Shown: positions 11,542-23,605 of the stretch, piece after piece
Layout: every line of letters begins with the position of its first letter
Position numbering within the stretch: the first letter of the stretch is position 1
Program-made: the position numbers and the translations under genes
Notes under the pieces: model-generated
The model's input: the letters and a program-made list of their open reading frames with translations, nothing else
Databases searched by the model: none
Told to the model about the DNA's origin: nothing
Assembly: GCA_015680685.1 (NCBI GenBank)
Contig: MNCI01002011.1
Location: 570,470-634,469 of the forward strand
Source of the DNA: Gnetum montanum
Lineage: Eukaryota > Streptophyta > Gnetopsida > Gnetales > Gnetaceae
Direction of reading: 5' to 3'
Length of the DNA stretch: 64,000 nucleotides

Positions 11542-12300
11542 CTACTGTGAATGTTTATGTATTGCATCTTTTTGAGTGGTAGTTAAGTGTTGCATAGGCT
11601 CATCCTGTAGAAGATATGCCTTAATGTCATTGTACCACTCTTTTGCATGGGTCATGCTAACTATGGTTATGGATGTAATGTTAATGATTTGCATGATAGG
11701 CACAATGCAATCCACCATTGAGGTGGAAAATGCATGGAACATTTTAGGTGTGATGCTTAAGGCTAATGTAGCTAGCACATCAGCTATGGAATTCTTGTTT
11801 TGGGGAATGTATTGGACATTGGCTATTGCAAAGTGCTCAAGAAAGTGCTTTGCCAAGTCACGGTAAGGTTGTAGATGTTGGGCCTTGTAGGTGTAAACCT
11901 TCATTACTTGGTTGAAAACTAACTGTGAGTTGCCTTGGATCACTAGGTGTTGAATTCCTAGGTCACATGCTACAAGAACACCTCTAAGGATACCTTTGTA
12001 CTTGGCCACATCATTGGTGTAAGGGAATGCAAAATGATATGTGAAGGTTTAGATATCCCTAGAGGGAAACATGATAATGATAGTGGTGCTACCCCCTTGA
12101 GAGGTTGAAGCACCATCCAAATGTAGGAGTGCCTCATATTTGTCAAGCACTTGACTAATGTTGCTAATGTGCTCATCTGGGAGTTCTAGATCTATTGTTG
12201 CTTGATCGTTCATTGGCGAAATCATAAGTTGTGCAGCTATAGCTTGACCTTTTGTCAAGGCTTGCACAATGTAATGTAGGTCAAACTCTATAGTTACCAC
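11542..12300 (-). pseudogene. Archaeal-type second RNase H of B
   Basis: Frames at 12300-12049, 12176-11970 and 12009-11542 show, in order, LLHLDGAS, then AKYKGILRGVLVA, then IQGNSQLVFNQV and QNKNSIADVLATLA. This is the extra RNase H typical of Tat elements. The catalytic Glu of the AEYEG box has become Lys and the Asp of GDSQ has become Asn, both G-to-A changes, so the domain is dead although the fold is readable. Confidence 0.8.
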
Positions 12301-13893
12301 TTTACATCATGCAATATGATTGCTTTCATAGATATTCATTATAATTACTCAGAGTACTTTATTTTTGCAAATGATATTAACTTGATTGCAAAAAAGGTAA
12401 TGCCTTCACTTCTTGAGTGAGAAGACTAAGGCAAGGCAGTACTTTTCCACATCATTGTATTTTGCTTTGTGGGATACTAATGCGTGGCTTAAGTAGTACA
12501 CTTGGACCTTTGTGCCATCATCTTACCTTTGGCAAAGCAGAGAAGTAATGGACATTTCAAAAGTGGTAAGGTAGATGTAAAATGGTTGATCTCCTTATGG
12601 AGGATGAACTATAGGAAGTTGTGCCAACTCTTGCTTAAGATTGTTGAATGCCTATTGGCATTGAGCTGTCCACTCAAAGTGGGCTCCTTTCTTGAGTAGA
12701 TGTTGCATTAGCTATAACTTATTGGTTTATCGTGCAATAAACCTACATATAAACTACAATCTACCTTGTAACCATCACAACTCCTTAAGGTTGGTTGAGG
12801 ATGCTAAGTTTGTTATGACCTTAACCTTATCAAGGTCTATGCATATTTCTAATTCAAATACTATGAAATTGAGCATTCGACCCATTCTAATGCCGAAAAC
12901 ACATTTCTTGGGGTTTAACCTAAGATAGTGTTTTAAGTAACATTTAAGCATTGTGTCTAGATCATTTGCATGGTCATGAGCCACTTTGGACTTAACCACT
13001 ATGTCATTGACATAATCGTTAAGAAAACTTAACATGTAATTTCTAAAGATGTATGTCATTACATACTAATATGTTGCTCCTGTGTTCTTAAGTCTGAAGG
13101 ACATCATGGGGTAATAAAATGTATCATAGGGAGTCATAAAGGTCATGCTGAGTTGGTGCTTAGGGTTGATCCTAATTTGGTTGTAACTCGAGAATTCATC
13201 CATGAAGGATAACAAGGCATGACCAGCCATGGTATTGACCAATTGATCAATACTAGGCAAGGGGAAGTCATCTTTAATAGTTACCTTGTTTAGGTCCTAG
13301 AAGTCTATGCAAATGCGTATAATTCTATTTTCCTTGGGACCAACTATGATGTTGAAGACCGAGTCTACATAGTCAATAGCTCAGATGAAACCAACTTTGT
13401 AAAGCATGGTGATTTCATCACAGATAGCTAACGCCACCTCAGGATGAACCTTGCATGCTTTTTGCTTTACTAGCTTGATGCAGGGATCAAGGATGATATT
13501 TTGCTAGACTAGCTAAGGATCTAGGCTTGGAATGTCCTCATATGACCATGCAAATGCCTTAATGTTATTGTTTAGCACCTTAGTGAGTTTTTGGGCATGT
13601 TGGGAATCTAATGAGGAGCTCAATTTTAGTGTTTTCACCTCGCCATTAGGTGTTGTTATAGGGATATCAACAAGGGGATCCTCTGTGACATCCCTTGCCT
13701 CTAGATTAAGAGCCTTAACTAGATGGTTGGGCCAGTCTAGTGGTATCTCTACTGATGCTATGTATTTGTTGTAAGCTGTAAGCTTAAAGTCTAGGCAATG
13801 TGGGCCAATGCATTGCTTGATTTCACCATGAGGCCTGGTGAGAACTAGAGGTGAGAGAAGTTGCTTTTGCATAGCCAGGTTGTATTCTTGCAA
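12301..13893 (-). pseudogene. Reverse transcriptase and first RNase H of B
   Basis: At 13893-13513 is the RT N-terminal extension (LVDIPITTPNGEVKTLKL, IKAFAWSYEDIPSLDP). At 13260-13066 is the palm (GHALLSFMDEFSSYNQIRI, MSFRLKNTGATY). At 13059-12775 is YVNDIVVKS, where the YVDD box has lost its first Asp, then NPKKCVFGI. The first RNase H follows to 12301 in broken frames. It is collinear with 47167-48900 of element A. Confidence 0.85.
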
Positions 13894-15649
13894 AATGAAC
13901 TAGCAAAACATTAAGTGATACTTGTCTTAACCAAATTGATGTGTGCAAATAAAGGAAAAAAATGTAATGAAAATGTGCCTAAGTATGTAATAGAGGTATA
14001 AAGAGGGGTAAGCACGTATGTGTGCCAGTTTTAGGCCTCAGTAGGCCATGTTTACCAGTTTTAGGTCTTAGTAGACCATAGGTGCTAGTTTTAGGTCTTA
14101 GCGGACCATAGATATGTCAAATGCATCAATTTTGGAAAGACTAGCTATGATCAGGAAGTGAAATCAGGTAAGGCATTGATTGGGCAATGAAAAGCTGGAA
14201 ATTTTGGCTAAGTGTAATTGACTACACTCTCACCCAATTACACTCCCACCAAAAAGTTGAAATTTTTTGGCTAAGTGTGAGCACAGTCCCAAGTAGATGG
14301 GTCATTAAATGACCCCAAGAGGATATAAAAGAACGTTTTACTGTGGGTAAGTTGTCATTTTCAAAGTTGCAAAATGTAAAATTCATAGCGTAGTCTGCAA
14401 CCACCATTGTTTTGCACTGCCATAGCATATTTGAAGACATGACATGCTGAAGTGAATGGCTACAGCTAGGATTGGTGATCATGGTAGAGGGGGAATGAGC
14501 ATTGGGCTACCTACCATAGTCTTGTGTGGAAGAGAGGAGATTGACGACATCTGCTAGGTACCCTAGCTTCACTCTTCCCTTTATTATTTTTTGTTTGTTT
14601 TCTACACTGAGGGTTTGGGGTGTAGACTTTGTTGGCACCTTATCATGGCAAGGGCTATCACTGCCATGGGCCGTTTTGGCTACCGCGACTAGGAGGGGAT
14701 GCATGGTAGGAAGGGTTTGTTCAATGAAGGGTTTGTTCAATGAGGGTTTTGCCTATGGGCCATGGGTGGATATTTGTAGTGGGCACATGTGAGGACGTGA
14801 GGATTTGAGGTCATAATTGGTTTTCAAGAGGGAGGGTTTCCAAAGGCCATGGTTGCAACAGTGGCCAATGTGGACATGAGTGGGAAGGCCACAGGTTGAC
14901 ACAAGGGTTGTGCATGGGGTTGTAGGGCTAGGTAGGGTTTGCTTGCTATAGGGTTTGCTAGGGTGCATGGGGGGTTTCTGTAAAATTTTCCTGTTTCCAT
15001 GGCATGAGCGAAGTAGAAATCAAGGTTTGGTAATGGTCAAAGGTAGTCGATTGTGGGGTAGAAGGCATGGTGAGGGTTCTAAATTTTTTTTTTTTACTTT
15101 TGGTGTGAGGTAGGGATGAGGGCTCTGATGGTAGCTGAGGGTGGCTCACTGTAAGGCAAGGGGCACAATAGGGATTTTATCTAACATTGGTTTAGAAGAT
15201 GGGTTGGAATTCATTCCTAGGTGTGGGTAAGTGTTAAGAATGTTGGGGTTGTGCTAGTCGTGGGACAATCACCCTCATGATGTGGTGAGGGTTGTGGGGA
15301 TGATTGAACCCTACAATGTAGCCTCATGGCCATAAGGAGTGGTGAAGGTGCTAAATGCTATGGTGCATTTTTTGTCTCTCTTTTTTTTTTGGAAAAAATT
15401 TTGCAAGGGTCTAGGTAGTGGTAGTGAAAGAGGGCAAGGATTTGTGGGTGTGGTAAGTGTAAAGGCACAGTGTTGCTAGAAGGCTTTGCATGATAGGATG
15501 TGGGTGTGGCATGTGATAATACAGTAGGTGTAAAAGTGAGTTGCATAGGGTGTGATAGGCATGATGGGTAGAAAAGGTGTGGTGGGCACAGTGGGCATGG
15601 CATCTGACACCATAGTAGGGTGCATTATGTAGAGAGCATTAGGGTAGCG
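13894..15649. other. B spacer between RT and the antisense gene, with repeat cluster 2
   Basis: At 14020-14115 three copies of CCAGTTTTAGGYCTYAG lie directly ahead of the RT module; this is the second GCCAGTTTA-type cluster of B and matches A at 46980-47125. At 14220-14290 the word ACTACACTCTC appears. From 14500 to 15640 the plus strand is G-rich with no recognisable protein; short minus-strand frames there look random. Confidence 0.55.
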
Positions 15650-16349
15650 ACCAAAACTTCATTCCCTATAGGCCATAACTAGGACTATGCTCTCTATTTT
15701 GGAGGTGTAGTTGATGCCAAGTTTTTGGCAAAATGGCTACCCTGAGAGTTAACTTTTTGGGACTATGCTCTATAGAAAATGTAGTCACAGTGCCTAGAGT
15801 TAGAAACCTTTTTCCTTCTTTTTTGACTATGCTCTCTATGGAGGTAACCCAGAGTTAGAATTTTTTCATAAATTTTTGGACTACACTCTATTTTTCATAA
15901 ATTTTTGGACTATACTCTCCTCTACGATAGTACAGAGGTAGAAAAATTTCAGGATTTTTAGACTACGCTCTTCACTAAGGTAATCCGAAGTTAGAAAAAA
16001 CTTGCAAACTATGCATAATGCTAAATTTGTGAAATGTAATAATGCTAATCCTACAAATTGTAACGATGCTAAACCTGTGAAAACATGTTAATGCTAAACC
16101 TATAAAACTTCTGAAAAAAAATGCTAATCTTATGGGAATGTGTTGTACCCTAGTGAGTACTACGTGCATCAAATAAGTTGGTTGATGTTCTATACCTGCG
16201 GGGTCCTAGGGTGCATTGCCAAAATGGAAAAAAAATTATTAATTCATGTTAGATTATGTTAACTTTGTTAAACTTAATTGAATAATTTTATGTTAAAATT
16301 TGCATCTATCTGTGTATATTGACACTTTGTTCATTGCTTGGTGGTGTAG
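15650..16349 (+). promoter_or_regulatory. Word-rich upstream region of the B antisense gene
   Basis: GACTATGCTCTCTA and GACTACACTCT variants recur about six times at 15670-15980, the same word family as in the B LTR and near its primer-binding site. A first coding exon matching exon 1 of the A gene is not clear; a possible trace ends near 16200. Promoter role is inferred only from position. Confidence 0.4.
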
Positions 16350-19300
16350 AGTGCTGTTAAAGCCTATATTGGTCATCATGGAGCTCATGGGCATCTTGTG
16401 CTGCATGAGCGAGCCTATTCCTAACATGCTCGTACCAAATATGTGGGTGGGTGTTTAGGTGGTGTGGTTCTAGCTAGGGGCTTGTAAGTTCCTAGGGTAC
16501 ATGTTGCAACAATTTGGTGTGATCATGTGGTCACACTTAGCAGTGGAGGTTGCTAGTGCCATCATAGAGATGTTGCTACTCGGGGCTAATTGGGACATCT
16601 TGAGGTTCATTTAAGATAAGCCTACTAGTAGTAGTGATGAGACAGGTGATTCAAGTAGAGGTCCTAGGAGCACTTGGTGCCTATCTAGGATATAACGCAT
16701 GATAGGCTTCAGTTGCTACAACAAGAGCAACACCCTCTTCATTGCATTGCAGGTGCATACCCTATTCTAGAACCCACTTGGAACTATCTACTGTGTTGGA
16801 GGATAAGTGCTCTTATGCCTTTTATAGTGTATTTTTTGCTATTTGCTCATGCTATCTTGCTAACTTCTCATGCTATCTTGCTAACTGCTCATGCTTAATG
16901 CTAGATTTAGAGTTGATGAGGAGGGCCTACATGATGAGGCAAATGCTCTAGCTTTGACTTGCACTGCCTTGGAGGTGTTCTCCTCTAGTTTGAATGTTTG
17001 AGAGGTTGTGCTTGAGTAGGTGGGGTCTGATTTGGATCTATGTCCTACTTAATACCTAAGGGCATATGAGTGATGTAGGATCCATGGTTGGTTGGATTAG
17101 AAGTGGATCACCAATGTGATTAACACCAATGTTACGATGCCACCCTCATCTCACACCCCATTTTTGCCATGTATGCTTCTAAGTTTTAGCTCATGTGCTT
17201 GCTTATGTGTTGCTTGTTGGTTTGCCTTTTGCATGATGCTAACATTGTTTTGCCTTGGTTGTAGCTACAATTGCTTTAGGCCAGGTGACAGTGGTCTTCA
17301 TAGGCCGCACAGAGGCCATCCTCATCATAAAATATAATGATGTGGAGGTTGCGTAGCATTGGTTGTGCCACACGGCCTCAGAGGCACTGACAGCTAGACT
17401 CATACATGTGGGGTTGATGTCCTATTTTTGGTCCTTAGCTTGAGTATTTTGGTAGTTGAAATGATCACCATCATTGACTCCTTCATTAGTGACGTTCAAC
17501 AATTTGTCACCCAAGTGTGTGGTGTGAGGGTAGTGCTCGACCTCAGCAAGGCCTTCTTTGTTGATCTCTTTGGCCTTCCCACTGATAGCCTTTTGATTGT
17601 TGATAAGGCCAACAGGGAGGTGGATCATAGAAATGAGATTTAGGATGAGTTGGGGGCCACCTGATATCACAAGGGCATACCAATCAATGATGTGCTTGTG
17701 CTCGAGGTATGGAAGCTCTATCCTCTTTTTTATGCACATGCCTTCTTGGGGTGGAGTAGGCATAAGTGATGAAAGAGGTGCTACTGGAGGGTACAAGATT
17801 CAATTGGAATACCTATATAGTGACTGGTTTGCAAGTGGAGATATCCACTCTATGGTTTAACATCCAGGTGCGATCCTACATCCACTTTGCATTCTTCACA
17901 TAATACCTGTAAAGGTTTGTAGAGCTATTGGTTATGTACAATTGTGGGCATTGGATGATGCAAGACCATGAGAAGCTATCTAAGCCATGGATCAAGCACT
18001 TGTTCATGACCACCTAAGCATAGGACCCCCTAAAGGAGATCAACGAGTCATTATCCATAATGACTAAAGGTTTTGTGGGGCAGTCACACTATTCACCTAA
18101 TGGTGTGGGTGAGGGCCCTCCAATTGGCATTGGAGACATGACTAAGGTGGATCGCTACATTCTAGAGATGGTGGGACTATCTAAAGAAAAGATTAAGAGA
18201 CCACATGCTATGGAGAAGGCTTCTCCTAAGGTCAAGAGGCCAAGTAGCAAGAAGATCTGTATCAAGTTTCAAAGCTTGTGTATAGAGGTTGCAGGTTAGT
18301 ACATGTAACTTGTTAGATGCATTTATTGTATTTATGTGTTTATATTTTTATGTTTCTCAGTTATGCTATGTTATTAACTATTGCTAATGTGCTATGCATA
18401 TTTGTTGATTGTAGAGACTGGAGAGAGGGCTGCCAGAGTAGCAGTCAAGGCAGTAGCAGAAGAAGTACCTTCCCAAACTAAGGAGGGTGAGGCTCATGGA
18501 GATGAGCTACTTGGCATAGCAGAGATCCTCCAGTAGTTGGAGGAGGAGGAGTTGGTCCACCCCAATGGAGGTGAATTTGATTGCCTATTTGATGACATAC
18601 AATTGGGTGATCCTTCTACACTCATTTCTGAGGGCTTGCTAGGTAGGTACTTTGTGTTGCCATTTGTTGATACCTTCTTGCTCTAACATCTTTGGTTGTT
18701 TGGTTGTGTGCTAATTGCATCATTATGCTATAGCCTTAGATGTTTTTGTTAGTGGTTCCACCTTTATTTATCACATGGATCCATGGGTAGACATACCCAA
18801 CAAATTTTCCTTCATGGAAGGCATTGTGGAGGACATGGTGCATCATTTACAATAGACAAATCCCAAGCTCAGTATGTTTGCTATTTTTCTTTCCTTAATG
18901 TTGCTTTACCGATTAAATGATGTGGCTAAGATTATTTACTTTTTGCATGCTAATAGGTTCTAAGATTCATTGGGATTTGAGCAAGGTGGAAAAGGTGGAT
19001 GCCCTCCTTGACCTCCCTCCTAAGGTGAATTAGGTGTCTCATCGCATGTATGAGATAGCGAGCAACTACATGCTTTCTTATGCAAAAGTGTTATGGGTCT
19101 ATAGGCACTTGAATGAACACCTGTGGAAATGTGTACATGACTTGCAAGAGAGAGTGACCAGCTAGGTTATGAAGATCATAGATCCTCAATCCCGATATGA
19201 GTTTCTAGCAGCTCAGTCATAGGGAGATAACACTTGGGGGATATTTGAGATAGAATATGCTCATTATTGGTTAGCTCTTAGAGGCAGAAATGAGGCCATG

Positions 19301-19957
19301 TGGGAGGCAATTAAATAGTGGCTAGAGATGGATCTACTCATATAAAAGAACCAAGATTGGAAGAATTATAGAACTAAAGTGTACGAGTAAGGGTAGACAT
19401 AGAAGAACCACAAGCACCAAGGAAAGTGCAAGCACGATGCATACCTTCAATGGTATAAGGAGAAGTCTATCAAATGCCATTGCCTCAAGATATTCCTTGA
19501 GGTGATAAGTGGGAGGCATGCCTATGAATTGTTTGCTTAACACATAGTGGTGAGTGGCTCTCCTGAGTAGTAGATTGTCACTCCTTTGGGAGAGGCTTCT
19601 TCTACTACATTTTCCATGGAGACACCCACATGGACCTCCATGGACAAAGGCAAGATTCTTATGGGGATTGACTTTGGCCAAAAGGACTAGACGTAGCTTT
19701 CAAAGGCCAAGATCATCTGACACTTGGAAGAAGGCCCTAACAAGTTGCCACTAGAAGACATCGATGTAGGACCCTCTTAGGTTAGTTATTGATTTTTGTA
19801 CTTTTTCATGTTTTAGGCTATCTTATGTATTATAGCTTTTCTTGTTAATTACTCATTTTTGTTGTGGTTATAGTAGCAAGTACTAGGAGATGCTATGGGC
19901 CCCAAAAATGTAGTGGGGGAAGAGGAACCTCCACCTTCACCTAGTGTCACTAGTTGA
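16350..19957 (+). pseudogene. Antisense multi-exon gene of B (HAD/NIF-like, decayed)
   Basis: It lies on the strand opposite to B's gag and pol. Visible exons are 16350-about 16794, 16902-about 17000 (end unclear), 17265-18294, 18415-18642, 18734-18871, 18957-19780 and 19874-19957, with AG/GT borders at most joints. Exon order, content and several intron positions match the A gene. The HAD-like part reads KPILVIMELMGIL, LQQFGVIMWSHLA, NTLFIALQVHTLF. Later come FAFFT, a basic segment (KIKRPHAMEKASPKVKRP), then SKIHWDLSKVEKVDALL and PTWTSMDKGKILMGIDFG, and a Glu/Pro-containing end (VVGEEEPPPSPSVTS). The donor after the first exon reads GATAAG and many TAG stops are present, so this copy is dead. 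Apart from the HAD-like region I do not recognise the domains. Confidence 0.8.
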
Positions 19958-20149
19958 GCATGACTTGATGTAGCCCCATTGCTAGGCATTTTTGCATATT
20001 TTTTGTTCTATGTATTTTGCTACTTATGCTATGTACTGCTATTCGTGTGTTATGTAATACATGTGTTCACTATATGTGTAATGTGCAATCTGTATTTTTA
20101 TTTTATTTATTTTATGCTTACTATGCTTGTAATGCGATGGATTAATGCA

Positions 20150-20420
20150 CTAAGTTAGGATTATGCAATGATAATGTACTAGGCTATTATTAGCCCCATG
20201 CCTGTTTAAGGTCATGAAAGGAGGGTTGATGTTACTTTAAGGTCATTTTGAGCCTTGTGTTGCCAGTTTAAGGCCATGGTAGGCCATAGTGATAGTTTTA
20301 GGCCATTTTGGGCCACACATTGCCAGTTTAAGGCCATGGCAGGCCATAGTAATAGTTTTAGGCCATTTCAGGCCACACATGGCTAGTTTAAGGCCATGGT
20401 GGGCCATAATGATGTTATTT
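20150..20420 (-). repeat. GCCAGTTTA repeat cluster 1 of B, after gag
   Basis: Copies of GCCAGTTTAAGGCCATGG alternate with AGTTTTAGGCCATTTTGGGCC between the end of the antisense gene and the end of gag. Element A has related copies at 41500-41640, also between protease and antisense gene. Confidence 0.8.
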
Positions 20421-20579
20421 CTCTTTTTGTAAAGATGGATTTTTTGATTTTTATGTGTTTTTATGTTTTTCATGCATAAGCTGATAAATGATAAAGGATA
20501 AACTAAATGAGCAAATGCACAGAATAAATTAGGCTATAAAACATTTAAGGGGTAGTGGGGTATACTTTGAGTGATCCTT

Positions 20580-22350
20580 GTGCTCAAAGTTAGGCCTCGA
20601 AGCTACATGCATTTTCATCATCAATGATGTAGGCTAGTTGGTTGTTGCACTAGAGTTGACAATTTTGTTGTTGGTCGGGGCCTTGGGTGGTCTGGCCATA
20701 GGCTTTGAATTAGTTATTTTGGCCTTATTGGCCATAGTTGCCATGGTTGTAGTTTTTTTGCCTTTGTCCTTGGTGTGTAAGTTCTTATAGGCCATGTAGG
20801 CTAGGTCCTTGCTAGCTTCTGCCACATCTTGTATGCTCTTAGTTTGGGCAAAAGCTTGGCTTAGGGATTGCGAGGCTAGATAGTATAGTTTTAACTTGAT
20901 AAAGTATTGATTGCATCCTTGAAGATGGCCAGTAGGTGCATTTTAGCTATGGGATCACAGATTTCATTCAATGAGGTGCTCCATCATTGGATAAAGTTTT
21001 GCACAAGCTGTAGATGGCCTTGCTTGATTTGCATGAGTTGGTCAAGGGTAGTTTTGGGCTTCAAGTTATACTTGAAGCAAGTGATGAATTGACTCAACAA
21101 ATACTCCAAAGAGGAGATTGAGGTCCTAGGTAACACTTGGTACCAATTGAATGCCTTGCCAATGAGTAACATGGCGAAGACATGTATGATGGTGTGTGGC
21201 CATGTCTATAGTAATAAGCACTTAGATTAGAAGGTCACCAGGTGTGCATTAGAATCCCCTTCACTATTGTACTTGGTGAAGTGAGGAAGTGGGATACCCA
21301 TTGGGAGAGTCAGTGGTGGAACAATAGAACTTATGAGATCATCTTGGTAAAAGTTCATCAGGTGAACTATTTCGGAGGAGGCGGCCTTGATCCACTTGAC
21401 CTATTCTATTAAGGTTTGGGTCAACTAGAATGCTTGACCCAAGCCTTGGGATGCGACAGTGGGCTATTGCAGTTGTGTTGCCTACTATGCTAGTTGCGTG
21501 ATCCATGACCTGGTTGTAGGTTGGGTGGCCACACAAGATGCTTGTTGCATTGCTTGTGCCATAAACATAGTGGCTACAGCCCAACATGTGTGTGTGGGTT
21601 GGACCACAACAAAGGGTGTCGATGAGATAGGCAGGGCATAAGATGCCTAAGTTATTTGTGGTTAAGGGATATGCATGGTGTGCATGTAGGGCTTTGTGGG
21701 CATGATGGTTGCTGGTAGGGATGATGGAGTGGGTTGCAAAAATGCCACAAAGGAAAATTTGACTAGAGGTATTGCATCCTAACATGTGTACTACATTTGG
21801 TGGATTGCCACCATAGGCATTGACCTAAGGGATGACATTGAGGCTATAATTTTCTCCAAGAAGATAGTTGGATGGGATTATGGAAAGACTAACCAAGGGT
21901 TGTTCGTTGGAAGGAGGCATGAAAAGAGTCCTCATGCTTTGAATGAGCTTTGAGCTCATCCTGATCTTCTTGCAAGGGCTCCTCATAATTCGTCCCCACC
22001 TCATGCTCATTTGTTTAGATGAGATGGGCTAAGATCCAGTGGTAGGATCTGGTAAGCAGGGTGAAGTTAATAGAGGAAGGGATGTACTCCCATCTATTTT
22101 AATGGATGAGTTTGTAGCCCTACTTGGCTTCCATGTTCATGTAGTCTCAAAATAGGCCCTTTTGGAGCTTCATGTAGATAAAATTGTAATACTCATCATT
22201 GAGTGCTATGTACTCAAGATCCTAGTTGCAAAACCTAAGGGATTGCCTAGGCTCTACCATGATAGGATTGGTAGGATGGTCAACCCTTTTTTCTTGTTGA
22301 GTAGGCACAATAGCAAATGTGCTTGAAACTATTGCTAAATGTTTTTCAGA
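20580..22350 (-). pseudogene. gag remnant of B
   Basis: Gag forms the particle that packages element RNA. At 21172-20984 is a capsid segment (GKAFNWYQVLPRTSISSLEY, FKYNLKP) that matches A at 38620-38790 almost residue for residue. At 20825-20634 is the lysine-rich region after capsid. The N-terminal part toward 22350 is broken but parallels A (YNFIYMKLQKGLF against YNFICVKIQAGLA). In A a zinc-knuckle-like segment and a protease follow; here only about 160 bases separate the end of gag from repeat cluster 1, so both seem absent. Confidence 0.75.
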
Positions 22351-22794
22351 ATTCATGTTGCTAATTGAAAGTTGCAAAAGAAATGGCTAAGTCTAAAAAT
22401 TTTAGGAAAATGGATAAGTCTAAAAATTGTAGAAAAATGACTAACTCTAGAAAAAATGGCTATCTAAGGATTATAGAAAAATGGCTAAGTCTAAAGACTA
22501 CGCTCTCTACATTGAGAGTCAACTATGCTTTCTACTGAGAGCCTAGAATTTAGTTAGGTGCAGGAAGGGATGCCTTGGGGTTGCTATGCAAGGGTTCTAA
22601 GGGAACTAGTGATCGGGTCTAGTCTACATCCATTGGTTTGTAGAAAACATCTACATTGGCGTAAGATTTAGCTACTGCCACACGTGGTAGGTCCATAGGG
22701 GTGTTGGGTCTATGCTAGCCTGGGGCTAGCAACGATGACATAGAGAGCACACAAGACAACAACCAATGGAGTTCTAAAAGAGGGAAATAGATCT
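22351..22794 (-). other. gag leader of B
   Basis: Untranslated leader between primer-binding site and gag. GGCTAAGTCTAAAAATT repeats occur at about 22380-22500 and the B word (ACTACGCTCTCTAC, ACTATGCTTTCTAC) at 22498-22540. No coding signal is seen. Confidence 0.5.
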
Positions 22795-22813
22795 AGCCCT
22801 ACTTTTAGCACTA
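22795..22813 (-). other. Primer-binding site of B
   Basis: On the minus strand it reads TAGTGCTAAAAGTAGGGCT, eight bases inside the 5' LTR end. It matches the site of A (TGGCGCTAGAAGGAGGGCC) with differences that are nearly all transitions. It is where a host tRNA 3' end would prime cDNA synthesis; the tRNA is not identified. Confidence 0.7.
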
Positions 22814-22820
22814 GAAAAAT

Positions 22821-23492
22821 TGTAGTGGTTGAAAACATTGGCTGTTGGAATGGAACATTAAGAGGTTTGTGAATGCATAGCTTTAAACCCGAATCCATGT
22901 GAGGGCTTGCTAGAGGCAGAGACAAGGTGCCCAATATGGTCTTGTCGATCAAATGGGAACTTACAAAATGTAATGCCAAAATGATGCTAAGTGTGTGCAT
23001 AGTGTCCACAGTGTTAATGGGGGTGAGCGTAGTCTAGGTTTTTGGTGTAAAATGCAAGTGTTGATGCATAGTTATATGTGAAAACAACCAAAAATAGAAG
23101 TAAAATTCCAAAATGCAAGTAAAAATGCTAAAAAATGCACAAGGGAGAGAGCGAGAGAAAAAGTGGCACCACCCTAAATAGGGTTGAGTGTAGTTAACCT
23201 CAAAAGGGGTGAGAAGGTACATGGTGTATAGTAGTTATAGTGGACAACATAGTCTAGTCTTGGGGTGTCTGGGCCATGAAAACTAACATCCACTATGGTG
23301 TCTATGCCTATTAGGTTGGCCATCGTGGTGTGTAATGGACTACGATGGTCTGTGATGTGCTATGGTGTTTCTCAAACACCTTGCCTTGCTGAGATGCTAA
23401 AGTGCCAAATGCTAGAGATGCCAACTAAAATGCCAAAAATTCCAAGCTCATTTCAGATTTACCAACCTATAAAATGTAGAAGGTTGGGGTAT
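22821..23492 (-). repeat. 5' LTR of B, truncated
   Basis: It aligns with 7130-7790 over its whole length and stops at GGGGTATTTAT, the TATA region. There it joins element C's LTR through a short T-rich overlap, pointing to a deletion. About 0.7 kb of the LTR is missing. Confidence 0.8.
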
Positions 23493-23605
23493 TTATTTTG
23501 TATTCTTGGAGAATAGTCAGCGAGTACTCGTAGTATGGATCTAAGTCAGTTGTATGACATCTTATTCAAGTAGTAATGTACCTAGACACATTCACCTAAG
23601 ATAGA
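23493..23605 (+). repeat. 5' LTR of C, second part
   Basis: TATTTTGTATTCTTGGAGAA through GTACCTAGACACATTCA aligns with 28575-28695 of the 3' LTR. The remaining LTR end is missing: the sequence passes straight into gag, so a deletion removed the LTR end and primer-binding site. Confidence 0.75.

Larger units (their letters stand above)
7130..23492 (-). mobile_element. Element B: Tat-type Ty3/gypsy element with antisense gene, minus strand
   Basis: Read on the minus strand it runs: truncated 5' LTR (23492-22821), primer-binding site, gag (about 22350-20580), then on the opposite strand a spliced gene (16350-19957), then RT, two RNase H domains and integrase (13893-10398), repeats, and the 3' LTR (8523-7130). 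The archaeal-type second RNase H identifies the Tat lineage. Gene order and sequence parallel element A but are far more decayed. No protease region is visible between gag and the antisense gene. Its 5' LTR was cut by a deletion that also removed about 85 bases of C's LTR, so no target-site duplication is left. Confidence 0.85.

Noticed and set aside
16713-17337. Small plus-strand proteins in B
   Set aside because: They cover introns and exon pieces of the decayed antisense gene in other frames.
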